From: an uncultured Alphaproteobacteria bacterium
GTDB lineage: Bacteria > Pseudomonadota > Alphaproteobacteria > RF32 > CAG-239
DNA length: 20,504 nucleotides
Assembly (NCBI GenBank): GCA_934277545.1
Contig: CAKQUG010000013.1
Coordinates: 1-20,504, forward strand
Direction: 5' to 3'
The first letter of the stretch is position 1, and each line of letters starts with the position of its first letter. Positions 8,240 to 15,815 of the stretch are shown piece by piece. The position numbers and the translations under genes were made by a program. Below the pieces are notes generated by a model. That model did no database searches, was not told the DNA's origin, and saw nothing but the letters and a program-made list of their open reading frames with translations.

Positions 8240-8557
8240 TTTCGTTAAAGAATTAGATAAAACCTGTTGGTCTTTACTTTATAGAATTGCCGTTATTTAA
8301 CTACAAAAATAATAAAATTAAATTAGACCAAAGAAGAAAATAAGGAGAAAAGTAGAGAAAACTAAATATTTTAACGTTTGTTTATGGTTCGAATAATAAT
8401 ATCTAATAAAGTCTGCTGGGGCAATGCTGAAACAGAGACAGCAATCGCCCAGTCGTTGTTATTTCGTTTTTACCGACTTGTTGTTGGGAACACAACCCTT
8501 TAAAACAATGGATCTGGTTTATTTCATTTTACAAGATAACACCAGCAACAACGGCAT
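8240..8557. other. Intergenic region upstream of upxY with an imperfect hairpin
   Basis: This 318-base gap holds the candidate upxY promoter and an imperfect inverted repeat at 8418-8450 (GGGGCAATGCTG and CAGCAATCGCCC, 9 of 12 pairs, 9-base loop). The hairpin has no following T tract on either strand, so it is not a clear terminator. A 30-odd-codon frame on the minus strand (reading DWAIAVSVSALPQQ) crosses the hairpin, but it has no recognised family and no start signal. Nothing else was seen. Confidence 0.5.
8304..8332 (-). promoter_or_regulatory. Candidate Bacteroidales promoter of the upxY operon
   Basis: On the minus strand TATTTTTG (8311-8304) matches the -7 consensus TAnnTTTG, and TTTGG (8332-8328) could be the -33 element. 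The spacing is 17 bases, somewhat shorter than the usual ~20, so this is a moderate call. Transcription would start near 8297, leaving a leader of about 58 bases before the upxY ATG. Confidence 0.45.
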
Positions 8558-9112
8558 TTATATCTGCGCCCCCTCTTTGCCGATGTCAGCAAGAACCTGA
8601 GAGTAGCATTGCTTGGTTCTGAAAAAGTCATTAAGAATCGCAGCAAGATAGGCTTTTGTATTTGGAATGTTGTGCATTAGCAAACATTGCAACTTAGACA
8701 GAATATAATAAGACTTTTCTTCCTCATACAGAATATACAAGACAGTATTATGCACTAATTGATTAGTACGATTAACTGCCTTTTTCATATTCTCTACATC
8801 TTGGATATTCTCCGAATCTACCATATCCCAATGAAGATCCCAAATTGTAATAAAGGCTGAGTCGTTTGAAGCCTCTATCATAAACTTCTCATTTTGATAC
8901 GTGAAGTAAATGTCATCGTGCTCTATACGAACTTCACAATTAAGCTGCCGAAGCAACTCAAGACACAAGTCTCTAGTACCAATATTCTCATTGCTATCAT
9001 TAGATGGCGAGATAGAATTAACGATCTCATCCATCTCTTTTTCTGCTCTTTTCTGGCGGATATAATACATCAAACTTATGCCAATCAATACTGAAATAAT
9101 TGGTAACATCAT
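8558..9112 (-). CDS. Single-pass membrane-anchored hypothetical protein
   Basis: The 184-residue product starts with two ATGs (9112 and 9109), then one hydrophobic segment (LPIISVLIGISLMYYI, about 3-18) followed by basic RQKRAEK, which predicts an N-out, C-in anchor. The cytoplasmic part (about 45-184) mixes strands and helices (CEVRIEHDDIYFTYQNEKF, FITIWDLHWDM) in a pattern reminiscent of YbjN or type III chaperone-like small alpha/beta domains, but that is only an impression. It is monocistronic: it has its own TAACTTTG promoter element upstream and diverges from the small membrane protein pair at 9292. Expressed gene likely; function unknown. Confidence 0.75.
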   Translation of the reverse strand: MMLPIISVLIGISLMYYIRQKRAEKEMDEIVNSISPSNDSNENIGTRDLCLELLRQLNCEVRIEHDDIYFTYQNEKFMIEASNDSAFITIWDLHWDMVDSENIQDVENMKKAVNRTNQLVHNTVLYILYEEEKSYYILSKLQCLLMHNIPNTKAYLAAILNDFFRTKQCYSQVLADIGKEGAQI

Positions 9113-9149
9113 AATTATAATCTTTTTAAATTAATACTTTATGAGATGG

Positions 9150-9185
9150 CAAAGTTAGTTCTTTTTTTGCAAACAGATGTACAAA
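9150..9185 (-). promoter_or_regulatory. Candidate promoter of the membrane-anchored gene at 8558-9112
   Basis: TAACTTTG (9157-9150, minus strand) is a perfect TAnnTTTG -7 element. A TTTG at 9185-9182 could serve as -33, but the 24-base spacing is longer than usual; the nearer TTTG at 9173-9170 is too close. The start point would be near 9143, about 31 bases before the ATG. Confidence 0.55.
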
Positions 9186-9201
9186 CTCGGGAAAAACTTA
9201 C

Positions 9202-9220
9202 CTCCACAAGCCTTGTGGAG
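9202..9220. repeat. Perfect inverted repeat between two divergent promoters
   Basis: CTCCACAA, the spacer GCC, then TTGTGGAG form an 8-base perfect inverted repeat. It lies 8 bases upstream of the -33 element of the rightward promoter and about 16 bases beyond the leftward -33 candidate. That position suits an operator shared by both promoters. Alternatively, on the minus strand it precedes TAAGTTTTT, so it could be a weak terminator stopping antisense transcription. Confidence 0.55.
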
Positions 9221-9228
9221 CCTAAACA

Positions 9229-9260
9229 TTTGTAGCATCTACCACCATTTATTATTTTTG
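9229..9260 (+). promoter_or_regulatory. Bacteroidales promoter of the small membrane protein pair
   Basis: TTTG at 9229-9232 and TATTTTTG at 9253-9260 are separated by exactly 20 bases, the expected -33/-7 layout. Transcription should start near 9267, about 25 bases before the ATG at 9292. Confidence 0.7.
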
Positions 9261-9291
9261 CAGCCAAAATAACAATAAAAATAATAGGAAT

Positions 9292-9477
9292 ATGGAAAGA
9301 CTCTTTTTTTTCGTGATTGCCGTTGCGTTAGCATTCGGCGTTGGTTGCCTGGGAAGAAACAGAAAGATTGGTTTCGGATGGGCTTTTGGAATCTCACTCA
9401 TCAATGTGGTGATTGGTCTCATTGTCGTATTATGCTCTAAGAAGAAAACGCCAAATGAGCTTGAAAAGAAAAACTAA
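9292..9477 (+). CDS. Small membrane protein, 61 aa
   Basis: The peptide has two hydrophobic segments (about residues 4-19, LFFFVIAVALAFGVGC, and 28-47, GWAFGISLINVVIGLIVVLC) separated by the basic turn GRNRK, and a charged Lys-rich tail. It therefore looks like a two-pass inner membrane hairpin. The sequence AATAGGAAT just before the ATG could be a weak ribosome site. A good promoter lies 32 bases upstream. It overlaps the next small gene by 23 bases. No family is recognised. Although short, the promoter, hydrophobicity pattern and tandem arrangement support it as a gene. Confidence 0.65.
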   Translation: MERLFFFVIAVALAFGVGCLGRNRKIGFGWAFGISLINVVIGLIVVLCSKKKTPNELEKKN

Positions 9478-9616
9478 GTTGAAGATTTGGGGATGGGCAT
9501 GTATTCTGATTGGAGTAATTGGCTTTATCAGTATCATTATGCGTGGCAACCCAAACCTCGGACCGAGCGTTTGGGTTGCCATAGGAGTTTATTTGTTATA
9601 CAGGAAGAATACCTAA
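9455..9616 (+). CDS. Small membrane protein, 53 aa, overlapping the previous gene
   Basis: From ATG 9455 the product is very basic at first (SLKRKTKLK), then has a hydrophobic segment (IWGWACILIGVIGFISIIM) and a second one (VWVAIGVYLLY) ending in RKN. The frame is open further upstream (to 9413), but ATG 9455 lies behind the purine-rich stretch AAGAAGAAAA and gives a sensible length. Its start lies inside the end of the 61-residue gene, so the two are probably translationally coupled and may act as a pair. Its stop is 6 bases from the stop of the convergent hypothetical gene. Function unknown. Confidence 0.55.
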   Translation: MSLKRKTKLKIWGWACILIGVIGFISIIMRGNPNLGPSVWVAIGVYLLYRKNT

Positions 9617-9622
9617 GAAAAA

Positions 9623-10672
9623 TCACTTCCACTCCACAAACTTTCTATCCAATGGTATCTTCTTGGGTTCGCCACGATTGCCATCAATAAAATAACTCCC
9701 GGCTAGACTTTCATCAAACTGGAGAGTGAAGGCTTGGCGGATACGGGCACATTTCTCATTGATAGAATTAGACAATGGATTCGTCAGGGCTTCGATGCTC
9801 TGGCGAATCTTCTCTTCCGAAAGATGTGCCCCGTTGTTGTTCGATTTCTTGCGAATATCCACATAGATATCATATAGCTCTTCCCTATAATCCGACAGAC
9901 ATTTGAAAAGGATTCCCTCCTCATGACGCAAAAAGAGAATATACACCGCCTTTACCAATGGCTCCATCTTGATAGTCATATCATGATAGTCGGGCAGTAT
10001 GATTTCGTAATTCTCTGTGATGACCATTCTACTCAGATTCTTGGGTGGAAAGAGATACTGCTTCAGCACCCAATCGCTTACCCCACCAAGACGCAAGTCC
10101 TGTACCTGTCGGTACACCTCCTTCATCTTCTGCCTGATATCATAGCTGAATGTTTCATCTGCCGGAATCGGTGTCGGATCAAATATACTGTATGGAAAAT
10201 CATCGACAGAGCTGAACATCACTTTGCAATCCGGCAACTTATCATACGCAGCCTGCATCAATGGCATAAAATCCGCATCTTCCTCTATAGACAAAGAATA
10301 GGAATTGACATAATATATGCCATCCTCCTCATGGTCTAGCTGTAAGATGCTAGGATGTAATTTCTCCTTATTCTTTTCTTCTACCAATTGCGACAACAGC
10401 AAATCGGAAGGAACAGAGATGTTCAAATCCTCTTTATTCATCGCAGGATAGCTATAGAGAGCAGTCTTCCTGATATGAGGACCCAGAAATGGGAAATAAT
10501 TAAAATGAATAGACTTGCTGATAAACAAGTTGTTGATATCCACGAGATGGTTGATGATGGAAAGGTTCAACTTTTCATCATACCCATTCTCTACAAAGAA
10601 CACCTCGCCATGTAGGCGTGTTGGGAAGTCGCGAAACTTCAATACCTTTTTTCTTCCAATCTTTCCGGTCAT
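9623..10672 (-). CDS. Conserved Bacteroidales hypothetical protein, 349 aa
   Basis: The product is soluble and has no catalytic motif that I recognise. Its C-terminal third (about 230-349) contains KAVYILFLRHEEGILFKCLSD, followed by LSNSINEKCARIRQAF and ESLAGSYFIDGNRGEPKKIPL. I recall such a helical segment with a final GxRGExKKIPL stretch from uncharacterised Bacteroidales proteins; no function is known to me. The N-terminal half is acidic. It lies 83 bases downstream of the DUF4276 gene with no clear promoter or terminator between them, so it may belong to the same transcript. An inverted repeat of 7-base arms (ATCAGAG at 10714-10720, CTCTGAT at 10750-10756) in that gap overlaps the DUF4276 stop. 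Confidence 0.75.
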   Translation of the reverse strand: MTGKIGRKKVLKFRDFPTRLHGEVFFVENGYDEKLNLSIINHLVDINNLFISKSIHFNYFPFLGPHIRKTALYSYPAMNKEDLNISVPSDLLLSQLVEEKNKEKLHPSILQLDHEEDGIYYVNSYSLSIEEDADFMPLMQAAYDKLPDCKVMFSSVDDFPYSIFDPTPIPADETFSYDIRQKMKEVYRQVQDLRLGGVSDWVLKQYLFPPKNLSRMVITENYEIILPDYHDMTIKMEPLVKAVYILFLRHEEGILFKCLSDYREELYDIYVDIRKKSNNNGAHLSEEKIRQSIEALTNPLSNSINEKCARIRQAFTLQFDESLAGSYFIDGNRGEPKKIPLDRKFVEWK

Positions 10673-10755
10673 TGCTTATCACTTGTTATATGGTTGATTA
10701 CAGTATTGTACATATCAGAGCTATATTATGTATTTATCGAATAGTTAAACTCTGA

Positions 10756-11403
10756 TCACTTCATTAACCGCTCTATCCATTCATTGAACAAAGGGCATTT
10801 CTCACGAATCTTCTCCAAACCAATGTCCATAGCAACACAAATGCCAACAACTACCTTATTATAATCAGGAATAGCAGCTATCAATCGTTTGGACGGAGCT
10901 GTCTCAGGACTATTGTTGATAAGCTCTGGCGATTGGAAAGCCTCTGCCGTAGCCTGCAACTCTGCATAATCAAACTCACTCTCCTCAAAACTATTCAAGA
11001 ATGCACTCACATCACTGAACAGCAACCCCTCAAACTCATGAAGTTGTATATATGGAATGAAGCGAAAGCGATATTGTTCAGAAATATCCTTCGCCATTCT
11101 ATCTATCAAGAAATGAATACGCTCCGTCTTATCCACTATCTCCTTAGATTCTTCCCATCCAGGAAACCCGAACTGGTCTTTGATGCCATAGTAATCCACT
11201 AACATGCTGACATAGACATCACCTTCTTGAAGATGATTCAATATTTGCTTTTTGATGGTGGTCCAAGGAACTATACCACCATGCGAGTGCTTGATGACAG
11301 GGGCTTCCACATAAATATTATGCTTAGCAAACTCAACCCCAAGCACTTCTGTACAAAACTCTTGTTCCGTAGGACCCTCACATACTATGATTAGTCGTTT
11401 CAT
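10756..11403 (-). CDS. DUF4276 family protein (TOPRIM-type putative nuclease)
   Basis: The 215-residue protein starts with MKRLIIVCEGPTEQEF, the signature of DUF4276, in which Glu9 and Glu13 correspond to the acidic TOPRIM/OLD-like metal site. VDYYG (Asp70) and LHEFEGLLFSD (about 121-131) supply the remaining conserved acidic positions. DUF4276 is related to the OLD/RloB-type TOPRIM proteins that act with ABC-like ATPases in phage defence. The start overlaps the AAA ATPase stop (ATGA, 11400-11403), so the two proteins are made together and probably form a complex, with DUF4276 as nuclease or effector. Confidence 0.88.
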   Translation of the reverse strand: MKRLIIVCEGPTEQEFCTEVLGVEFAKHNIYVEAPVIKHSHGGIVPWTTIKKQILNHLQEGDVYVSMLVDYYGIKDQFGFPGWEESKEIVDKTERIHFLIDRMAKDISEQYRFRFIPYIQLHEFEGLLFSDVSAFLNSFEESEFDYAELQATAEAFQSPELINNSPETAPSKRLIAAIPDYNKVVVGICVAMDIGLEKIREKCPLFNEWIERLMK

Positions 11404-12467
11404 CGTGGCTGACCTCCTTTAATAATATTTTGTTTCCACAAATCACCAAGTGTATAATCCTCAAGCCAATGTGCCAACTCTTCGCTATTCAGCCGATTGA
11501 TGGTTGTACCATCTTCGTTCTGATTAACAGTCAAGACATCCTCTGGTTCAAAGTTACTAATCAGTTCAGCACTCTGAGTTGCAACGATAACTTGCGTGCC
11601 TTTTTGTGCCGCCATCTTAATCAAACCCGAAAGTTTTTCGATAGCCACAGGATGCAAACCAAGCTCTGGCTCATCAATGATGATAACCCGTGGTAACCAT
11701 GGTTGCATAAAGAGCACGGTCAAGGCAATAAAGCGAATGGTTCCATCCGACAAGTCGGTCGGTCCGTAAATCATAGAACTATACTTATCCTGCCATTGCA
11801 AGCGCACCATATCGGCTTCGGTTGGTTGGAAATAGAAGTCCGAGAAATAGGGAGCCACACTCTGAATGACGCGGATGATGCGACGATAAGCCACAGGCTT
11901 CTCTCGCTGAATACGATAGAGGATAGCCGCCAGATTTTCACCATGCTCATACATACGATAAGCATCGTTCACGATATGGCTATCAGCCGTAAATGGAGAA
12001 CGGCGACCTGTATCGTGGAAGTGAAACTTGCGTATTTGGGAGATATAGTTAGATAAATCTTCCTCTTTGTGGTCTTTTAAACTCGATTCGCTCTGAAACT
12101 CCGTTATAACATTTTTCCTCACTAAATCTAAAGGACAAACATCATCATAACAACCAACAACTTCTCTTTCTACAATGAGTTTACCATCAGATTCCAATAA
12201 AGCCAAGTCATATTCACTCTTAGCTATTAGCAAGTTTACAGCTATACGATCGGTAACTTTTCTGCCTTGATAGAGTAATTTATCTACTCCACCAACTTGA
12301 GCGACATACGCCCCTAATCTCTTCTCATAGATGTTTCCTAACATTTCGAAAAGAGATAAGAAGTTACTCTTACCAGCTCCATTGGCGCCAATCAAGAGAT
12401 TGATAGGATGCAGTTGAACTGATAACTCTTTAAAAGACTTATATCCAAATATTCTTATTGAGTCCAT
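11400..12467 (-). CDS. AAA_21-type ATPase (SMC/ABC-like), partner of DUF4276
   Basis: The 355-residue product begins with DSIRIFGYKSFKELSVQL and Walker A GANGAGKS (27-34). It continues with an ABC-signature-like LSDGT (239-243), Walker B VIIIDEPELGLHP (about 261-273) and an ATQSA switch (296-300). This is the OLD-ATPase/AAA_21 layout without a fused nuclease; the nuclease candidate is the adjacent DUF4276 gene. Such split pairs (as in PARIS AriA/AriB, AbiL and RloAB-like loci) act as anti-phage sensors and effectors, and I infer the same here. A well-formed promoter with a palindrome in its spacer lies directly upstream (12492-12523). The ATPase identity is certain; the defence role is inferred. 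Confidence 0.9.
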   Translation of the reverse strand: MDSIRIFGYKSFKELSVQLHPINLLIGANGAGKSNFLSLFEMLGNIYEKRLGAYVAQVGGVDKLLYQGRKVTDRIAVNLLIAKSEYDLALLESDGKLIVEREVVGCYDDVCPLDLVRKNVITEFQSESSLKDHKEEDLSNYISQIRKFHFHDTGRRSPFTADSHIVNDAYRMYEHGENLAAILYRIQREKPVAYRRIIRVIQSVAPYFSDFYFQPTEADMVRLQWQDKYSSMIYGPTDLSDGTIRFIALTVLFMQPWLPRVIIIDEPELGLHPVAIEKLSGLIKMAAQKGTQVIVATQSAELISNFEPEDVLTVNQNEDGTTINRLNSEELAHWLEDYTLGDLWKQNIIKGGQPR

Positions 12468-12491
12468 ATTATAGTTTCATTCAAATAAAAG

Positions 12492-12523
12492 CAAAGGTAC
12501 ACTTTTTAAGTGTATCTACCAAA
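12492..12523 (-). promoter_or_regulatory. Promoter of the AAA/DUF4276 operon with an operator-like palindrome
   Basis: TACCTTTG (12499-12492, minus strand) and TTTG (12523-12520) are spaced by exactly 20 bases, the Bacteroidales consensus. Within the spacer and overlapping the -7 element lies a perfect inverted repeat: TACACTT (12498-12504), three T, AAGTGTA (12508-12514). Its position would let a bound repressor block RNA polymerase, although no regulator gene is adjacent. The start point would be near 12485, about 18 bases from the ATG. Confidence 0.7.
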
Positions 12524-12649
12524 TTATTTATTCAAAACTTTTGTTTTACTCGCAAAATTAAGCAATATTTTCTATTATAAATTAAAAAAGTAACTACTCT
12601 TTTACTCCACTACATGAGTAATTGTCTTACTGTTGTACGACACCCAAGG

Positions 12650-13016
12650 CTACTTCGGCATTTCTCGCGCCTTCATGGTAATGGAGGTATCCAGCGAGGT
12701 GTTGTCGAAACGGCTAACAAAGATGAAGGCATCACCCTGCAGAATGTCCTGAAGCATCTTGTTTAAGGCGATACCGCTGAGCGAATAAATCAGCTTCCTT
12801 ACTTCTACGTATCCAAGAAATTCCTTACCATGAAGCCTCTACTCAAGTAGCTGTCACTCCACCGCTGAATGGAACTGGTATTCCACCATGCGGATAGAAT
12901 GGACTTAATTTGATTAAGCTATCTTTGGCATGGCTAGTTACATCCGCAATGATGGCATCGGGATGTTTCTTTAATATGTTTTCGTATTTCTTACGCTTAG
13001 ATTCTATTAATATCAT
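12650..13016 (-). pseudogene. Broken second copy of the NADAR-like gene with a foreign 3' tail
   Basis: From ATG 13016 the sequence matches the first 57 codons of the intact gene at 17302-17916 almost exactly (MILIESKRKKYENILKK through GVTAT). Then a TGA (12843-12845) replaces the TGC of Cys58. The next codons still match (VEA, W), but about 43 codons are missing. Homology resumes in another frame at 12829 with GKEFLGYVEVRK, then ends, and the frame continues as an unrelated tail (SLSGIALNKMLQ to AREMPK) stopping at 12650. The tail is more GC-rich than its surroundings and I do not recognise it. The 19-base gap from kinase B differs from the 2-base gap of the intact copy. The gene is almost certainly non-functional unless the 57-residue fragment has a use. 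Confidence 0.85.
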
Positions 13017-13035
13017 AATTATTAAAATATATTTA

Positions 13036-14919
13036 CTACAAACTAAATATTTTATCTCCAAATCGGGAGATTAATTCTTGTTTAAGATTGTCTGAGAAAT
13101 AGCAGTTATAAAACGCATTATCACCTATGCTAGTAACACTAGAAGGGATGACTATCTCTGACAGAGAATCACAAAAAGAAAATGCACCTTTACCTATGCT
13201 AGTAACACTAGAAGGGATGACTATCTCTGACAGAGAATAACAACTAAAAAATGCACCTTTACCTATGCTAGTAACACTAGAAGGGATGACAATCTCAGAC
13301 AGAGAATTACAACTAGAAAATGCACTATCACCTATGCTAGTAACACTAGAAGGGATGACTATCTCTGACAGAGAATAACAATCAGAAAATGCATGATCAC
13401 CTATGCTAGTAACACTAGAAGGGATGACTATCTCTGACAAAGAACGACAATCAGAAAATGCATAATCACCTATGCTAGTAACACTAGAAGGGATGACATA
13501 CGATTTTATATTTTGATTTCTGAAAGAAATAATTCTACTTTTATCCTTATTGAACAAGATATCATCCTCATAAACAAAGTTAGGAGATAAACATTCTAAT
13601 TTGCCATTCCAATAAGCAAATGGATTGACGTTTAAACAAATTACGCTTTTAGGGATGAATATATATTTCAACGAGGAACAACTAGAAAATGCATAATCAC
13701 CTATGCTAGTAACACTAGAAGGGATGACTATCTCTGACAGAGAACGACAACAAGAAAATGCACCTTTACCTATGCTAGTAACACTAGAAGGAATGACTAT
13801 CTCTGACAGAGAATAACATCTAGAAAATGCACCTTCACATATTATCCTTGTGCCCTCTTTAACAGAATAAGCTCCACTTAATTCTCCTGGAACTTTCAAC
13901 AATTTTCTTCCATCTTTGCTATATTTCGCTCCCCATTCATCAATAAAAGCCTCTTTTAACTCTTCTTCTGTTGGCGTTGTCGATAAATCTTCATCCATCA
14001 CAGAAGTTATATTAGGCTTTTCGCCAATAAACAATCTAAAAGAACATGCAGAAAGCTCCTTTCTTGCCAATGCTAGCATAAAAAGAGAGTAAAGAGTGCA
14101 GAAATTCTTATCACACATCAATTCCTGCAAGGCAGATATAACCTTGCTACTAGCTGGATTGCGATAATCATTTTCTGAGAAGAGAAGCCGGTCTGATGCA
14201 CCATAGGAGGCCAATAAACTGGATTTCATAGATATAGCCTTCAATGACAAGGCAATGCTTGCCAATGAAAAATCATCTATCGTTTCATCAAAATCATTAA
14301 CAGTACGCAGAGGATGACAGAAATCCTTGGTACCGATAGTTGGAGATTTACTGCCCTTCATGGATGGCACAAACATCCCGTCATAATCCACCAATGTAAG
14401 AGAACCATCGGGACGGACTATGATGTTGTCTGGCTTAATATCACCATGAGCAAAAGATTGGGTACGAAGCCAAGCTGCCATCTTGCCAAAACGATAACAA
14501 AGCATCGACATGGCTGATTGATTCTGGTAATTTGCCGCAATGTAAGCTTCCATCGTTTCTCCATCTACCCAATCCATCAACAATACAGGAAATTCATCCT
14601 CCTCGCATTGACTGTCAACGAAGAGTTCCTTCTCCATATACTTTACAGAAGTAATATATGGAGAATCAACCATATCCAATTCATCTGCAATCTGACGATA
14701 GGCATCAGCTCGCCCCTCCTGTTCTTCCGTAAAACATTTGAGGGCATAATATTTCCCGGTACTCTTGTCCAGCATCTTAAACACTACGGCAAAAGCACCA
14801 CTACTGCGATATGGCTCTCCGTGATCATCCAGTACAGGAGTCAAGTGAGCCAACTCTTCAAGATTATCACCTGCATCTTGAATGGCCTTTACATATTCTG
14901 ATATCAATGGATACTGCAT
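13036..14919 (-). CDS. Ser/Thr protein kinase with TpLRR (BspA-like) repeats, copy B
   Basis: The 627-residue product (from ATG 14919) is a paralogue of the kinase at 17919-19937. The kinase domain covers about residues 35-300: glycine-loop-like SSGAFAVVFK, ALK with Lys61, catalytic HGDIKPDNI (Asp160, Asn165), DYD in place of DFG (178-180), and an activation-segment region with GTKDFCHP that matches the G-x-HP pattern of TerY-P-type kinases. From about 355 on it carries nine TpLRR-like units of 23 residues (consensus SLSEIVIPSSVTSIG) interrupted by a 60-residue island. It has two repeats fewer than copy A. A longer frame from TTG 14967 has no counterpart in copy A, so the ATG is preferred. 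It starts 72 bases after the PP2C stop, without an obvious promoter of its own. Confidence 0.87.
   Translation of the reverse strand: MQYPLISEYVKAIQDAGDNLEELAHLTPVLDDHGEPYRSSGAFAVVFKMLDKSTGKYYALKCFTEEQEGRADAYRQIADELDMVDSPYITSVKYMEKELFVDSQCEEDEFPVLLMDWVDGETMEAYIAANYQNQSAMSMLCYRFGKMAAWLRTQSFAHGDIKPDNIIVRPDGSLTLVDYDGMFVPSMKGSKSPTIGTKDFCHPLRTVNDFDETIDDFSLASIALSLKAISMKSSLLASYGASDRLLFSENDYRNPASSKVISALQELMCDKNFCTLYSLFMLALARKELSACSFRLFIGEKPNITSVMDEDLSTTPTEEELKEAFIDEWGAKYSKDGRKLLKVPGELSGAYSVKEGTRIICEGAFSRCYSLSEIVIPSSVTSIGKGAFSCCRSLSEIVIPSSVTSIGDYAFSSCSSLKYIFIPKSVICLNVNPFAYWNGKLECLSPNFVYEDDILFNKDKSRIISFRNQNIKSYVIPSSVTSIGDYAFSDCRSLSEIVIPSSVTSIGDHAFSDCYSLSEIVIPSSVTSIGDSAFSSCNSLSEIVIPSSVTSIGKGAFFSCYSLSEIVIPSSVTSIGKGAFSFCDSLSEIVIPSSVTSIGDNAFYNCYFSDNLKQELISRFGDKIFSL
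13105..13838. repeat. 69-bp tandem repeats encoding the TpLRR domain of kinase B
   Basis: Nearly identical 69-base units recur (about 13105-13500 and 13680-13838), each containing CACCTATGCTAGTAACACTA on the plus strand. They encode 23-residue leucine-rich repeats. The island at about 13505-13665 breaks the array. High DNA identity between units favours copy-number change by recombination or slippage. Confidence 0.9.
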
Positions 14920-14991
14920 ATTGTGTACTGTAATTTTATCTGTTTCTACAAATCTTAATAACAACAAATAGGAATATAAAGAAGATGGGCA

Positions 14992-15798
14992 CTAGCCTTT
15001 AAAATAAACAAGCGTGAAATCATCTAAATCTAAAATTCCTTCCGAGTTCAGTTCTTTCAGATACTGTTCAAACAGGCTGTCGGATGATGTTGCATCCAAC
15101 AAAGATTGGAGCACATCCTGCCCAAATTCAAACTTCATGGTCTCTGCTGTTTTCAAAAGTTGTGAATTGCCAGATGCTTTTAGATATTCTTCAGCAAGCT
15201 CCGCACCATACTCCTTACTTTTAGACAATTCATACATCATCATGATATAATGCGATAAGGCATCGCTGGCAGCAAAGACTACCGAAGATTCATCCAGATA
15301 AAAGTCACCACAACTGAAACCTTCCTCTTCCAGGGGATCTTTACAGCTAACCAACCTGGGAGGATTGCTAAAATCAGACAATTTCGTAAAACTATGTTCC
15401 AAGACACCTGTATCCTGACTATAATGAAAGACTACGCTATCGCCGTATGCCATCCATTTACATTGCTTATCCCCTGTTATCCATGCAGCAGCAATGGTGG
15501 CGCAAGCCCCCTCATTATAATATTTATTCAAAAGAATGCCGTCGCCATCCTTTGCTCTTTCCTCGTGCTCATTATAAAAGGGCTCCCAAATGCCATCTAC
15601 CCATTCGTCAAGTTCTTTAAAGGAGACGATAGGGTTATCTTTTGGAAGATGTTTTACAAGATACTCCGACCACTCATTGGCAAACAAACCACAGCCTCCT
15701 GCCCCATCGGATACAGCTATACAGGTATCCGATGAGTAGAAAGCATCTTCGTTTGCAACATGGTCATTGAACTTTGCTATACTAACACCTCTGTTCAT
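14992..15798 (-). CDS. PP2C-family Ser/Thr protein phosphatase
   Basis: The 268-residue protein shows the PP2C metal-binding motifs in order: NEDAF (16-20), AVSDGAGG (28-35, Asp31), GACATIAAAWITG and MAYGDS (97-121), FAASDAL (175-181, Asp179) and the terminal LDDFTLVYF (258-266). All expected Mn/Mg-binding aspartates appear present. It lies 17 bases after the DarT-vWA gene and 72 bases before kinase B. A PP2C phosphatase between a kinase and a vWA protein is the hallmark of the TerY-P triad, where it probably counters the kinase on the vWA protein or on a shared target. Cytoplasmic, with no signal peptide. The fold is very secure; the substrate is inferred. Confidence 0.92.
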   Translation of the reverse strand: MNRGVSIAKFNDHVANEDAFYSSDTCIAVSDGAGGCGLFANEWSEYLVKHLPKDNPIVSFKELDEWVDGIWEPFYNEHEERAKDGDGILLNKYYNEGACATIAAAWITGDKQCKWMAYGDSVVFHYSQDTGVLEHSFTKLSDFSNPPRLVSCKDPLEEEGFSCGDFYLDESSVVFAASDALSHYIMMMYELSKSKEYGAELAEEYLKASGNSQLLKTAETMKFEFGQDVLQSLLDATSSDSLFEQYLKELNSEGILDLDDFTLVYFKG

Positions 15799-15815
15799 AA
15801 CTTTTCTTTATATCA

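Noticed and set aside
8418..8450. Possible terminator or riboswitch in the upxY upstream region
   Set aside because: Only 9 of 12 pairs match and there is no U tract or known aptamer signature, so it is listed only as an imperfect hairpin.
12843..13061. 72-codon frame as an independent small gene
   Set aside because: It opens at a TTG inside the end of kinase B; the homologous part starts at ATG 13016 and is the broken NADAR-like copy.
13105..13838. Regular repeats that could suggest a CRISPR array
   Set aside because: Units are contiguous 69-base coding repeats in frame with a protein, without unique spacers; the variable parts encode LRR positions.
14920..14967. Extended start of kinase B (TTG 14967, 16 extra residues)
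   Set aside because: The extension has no counterpart in kinase A, where homology begins at the shared ATG.
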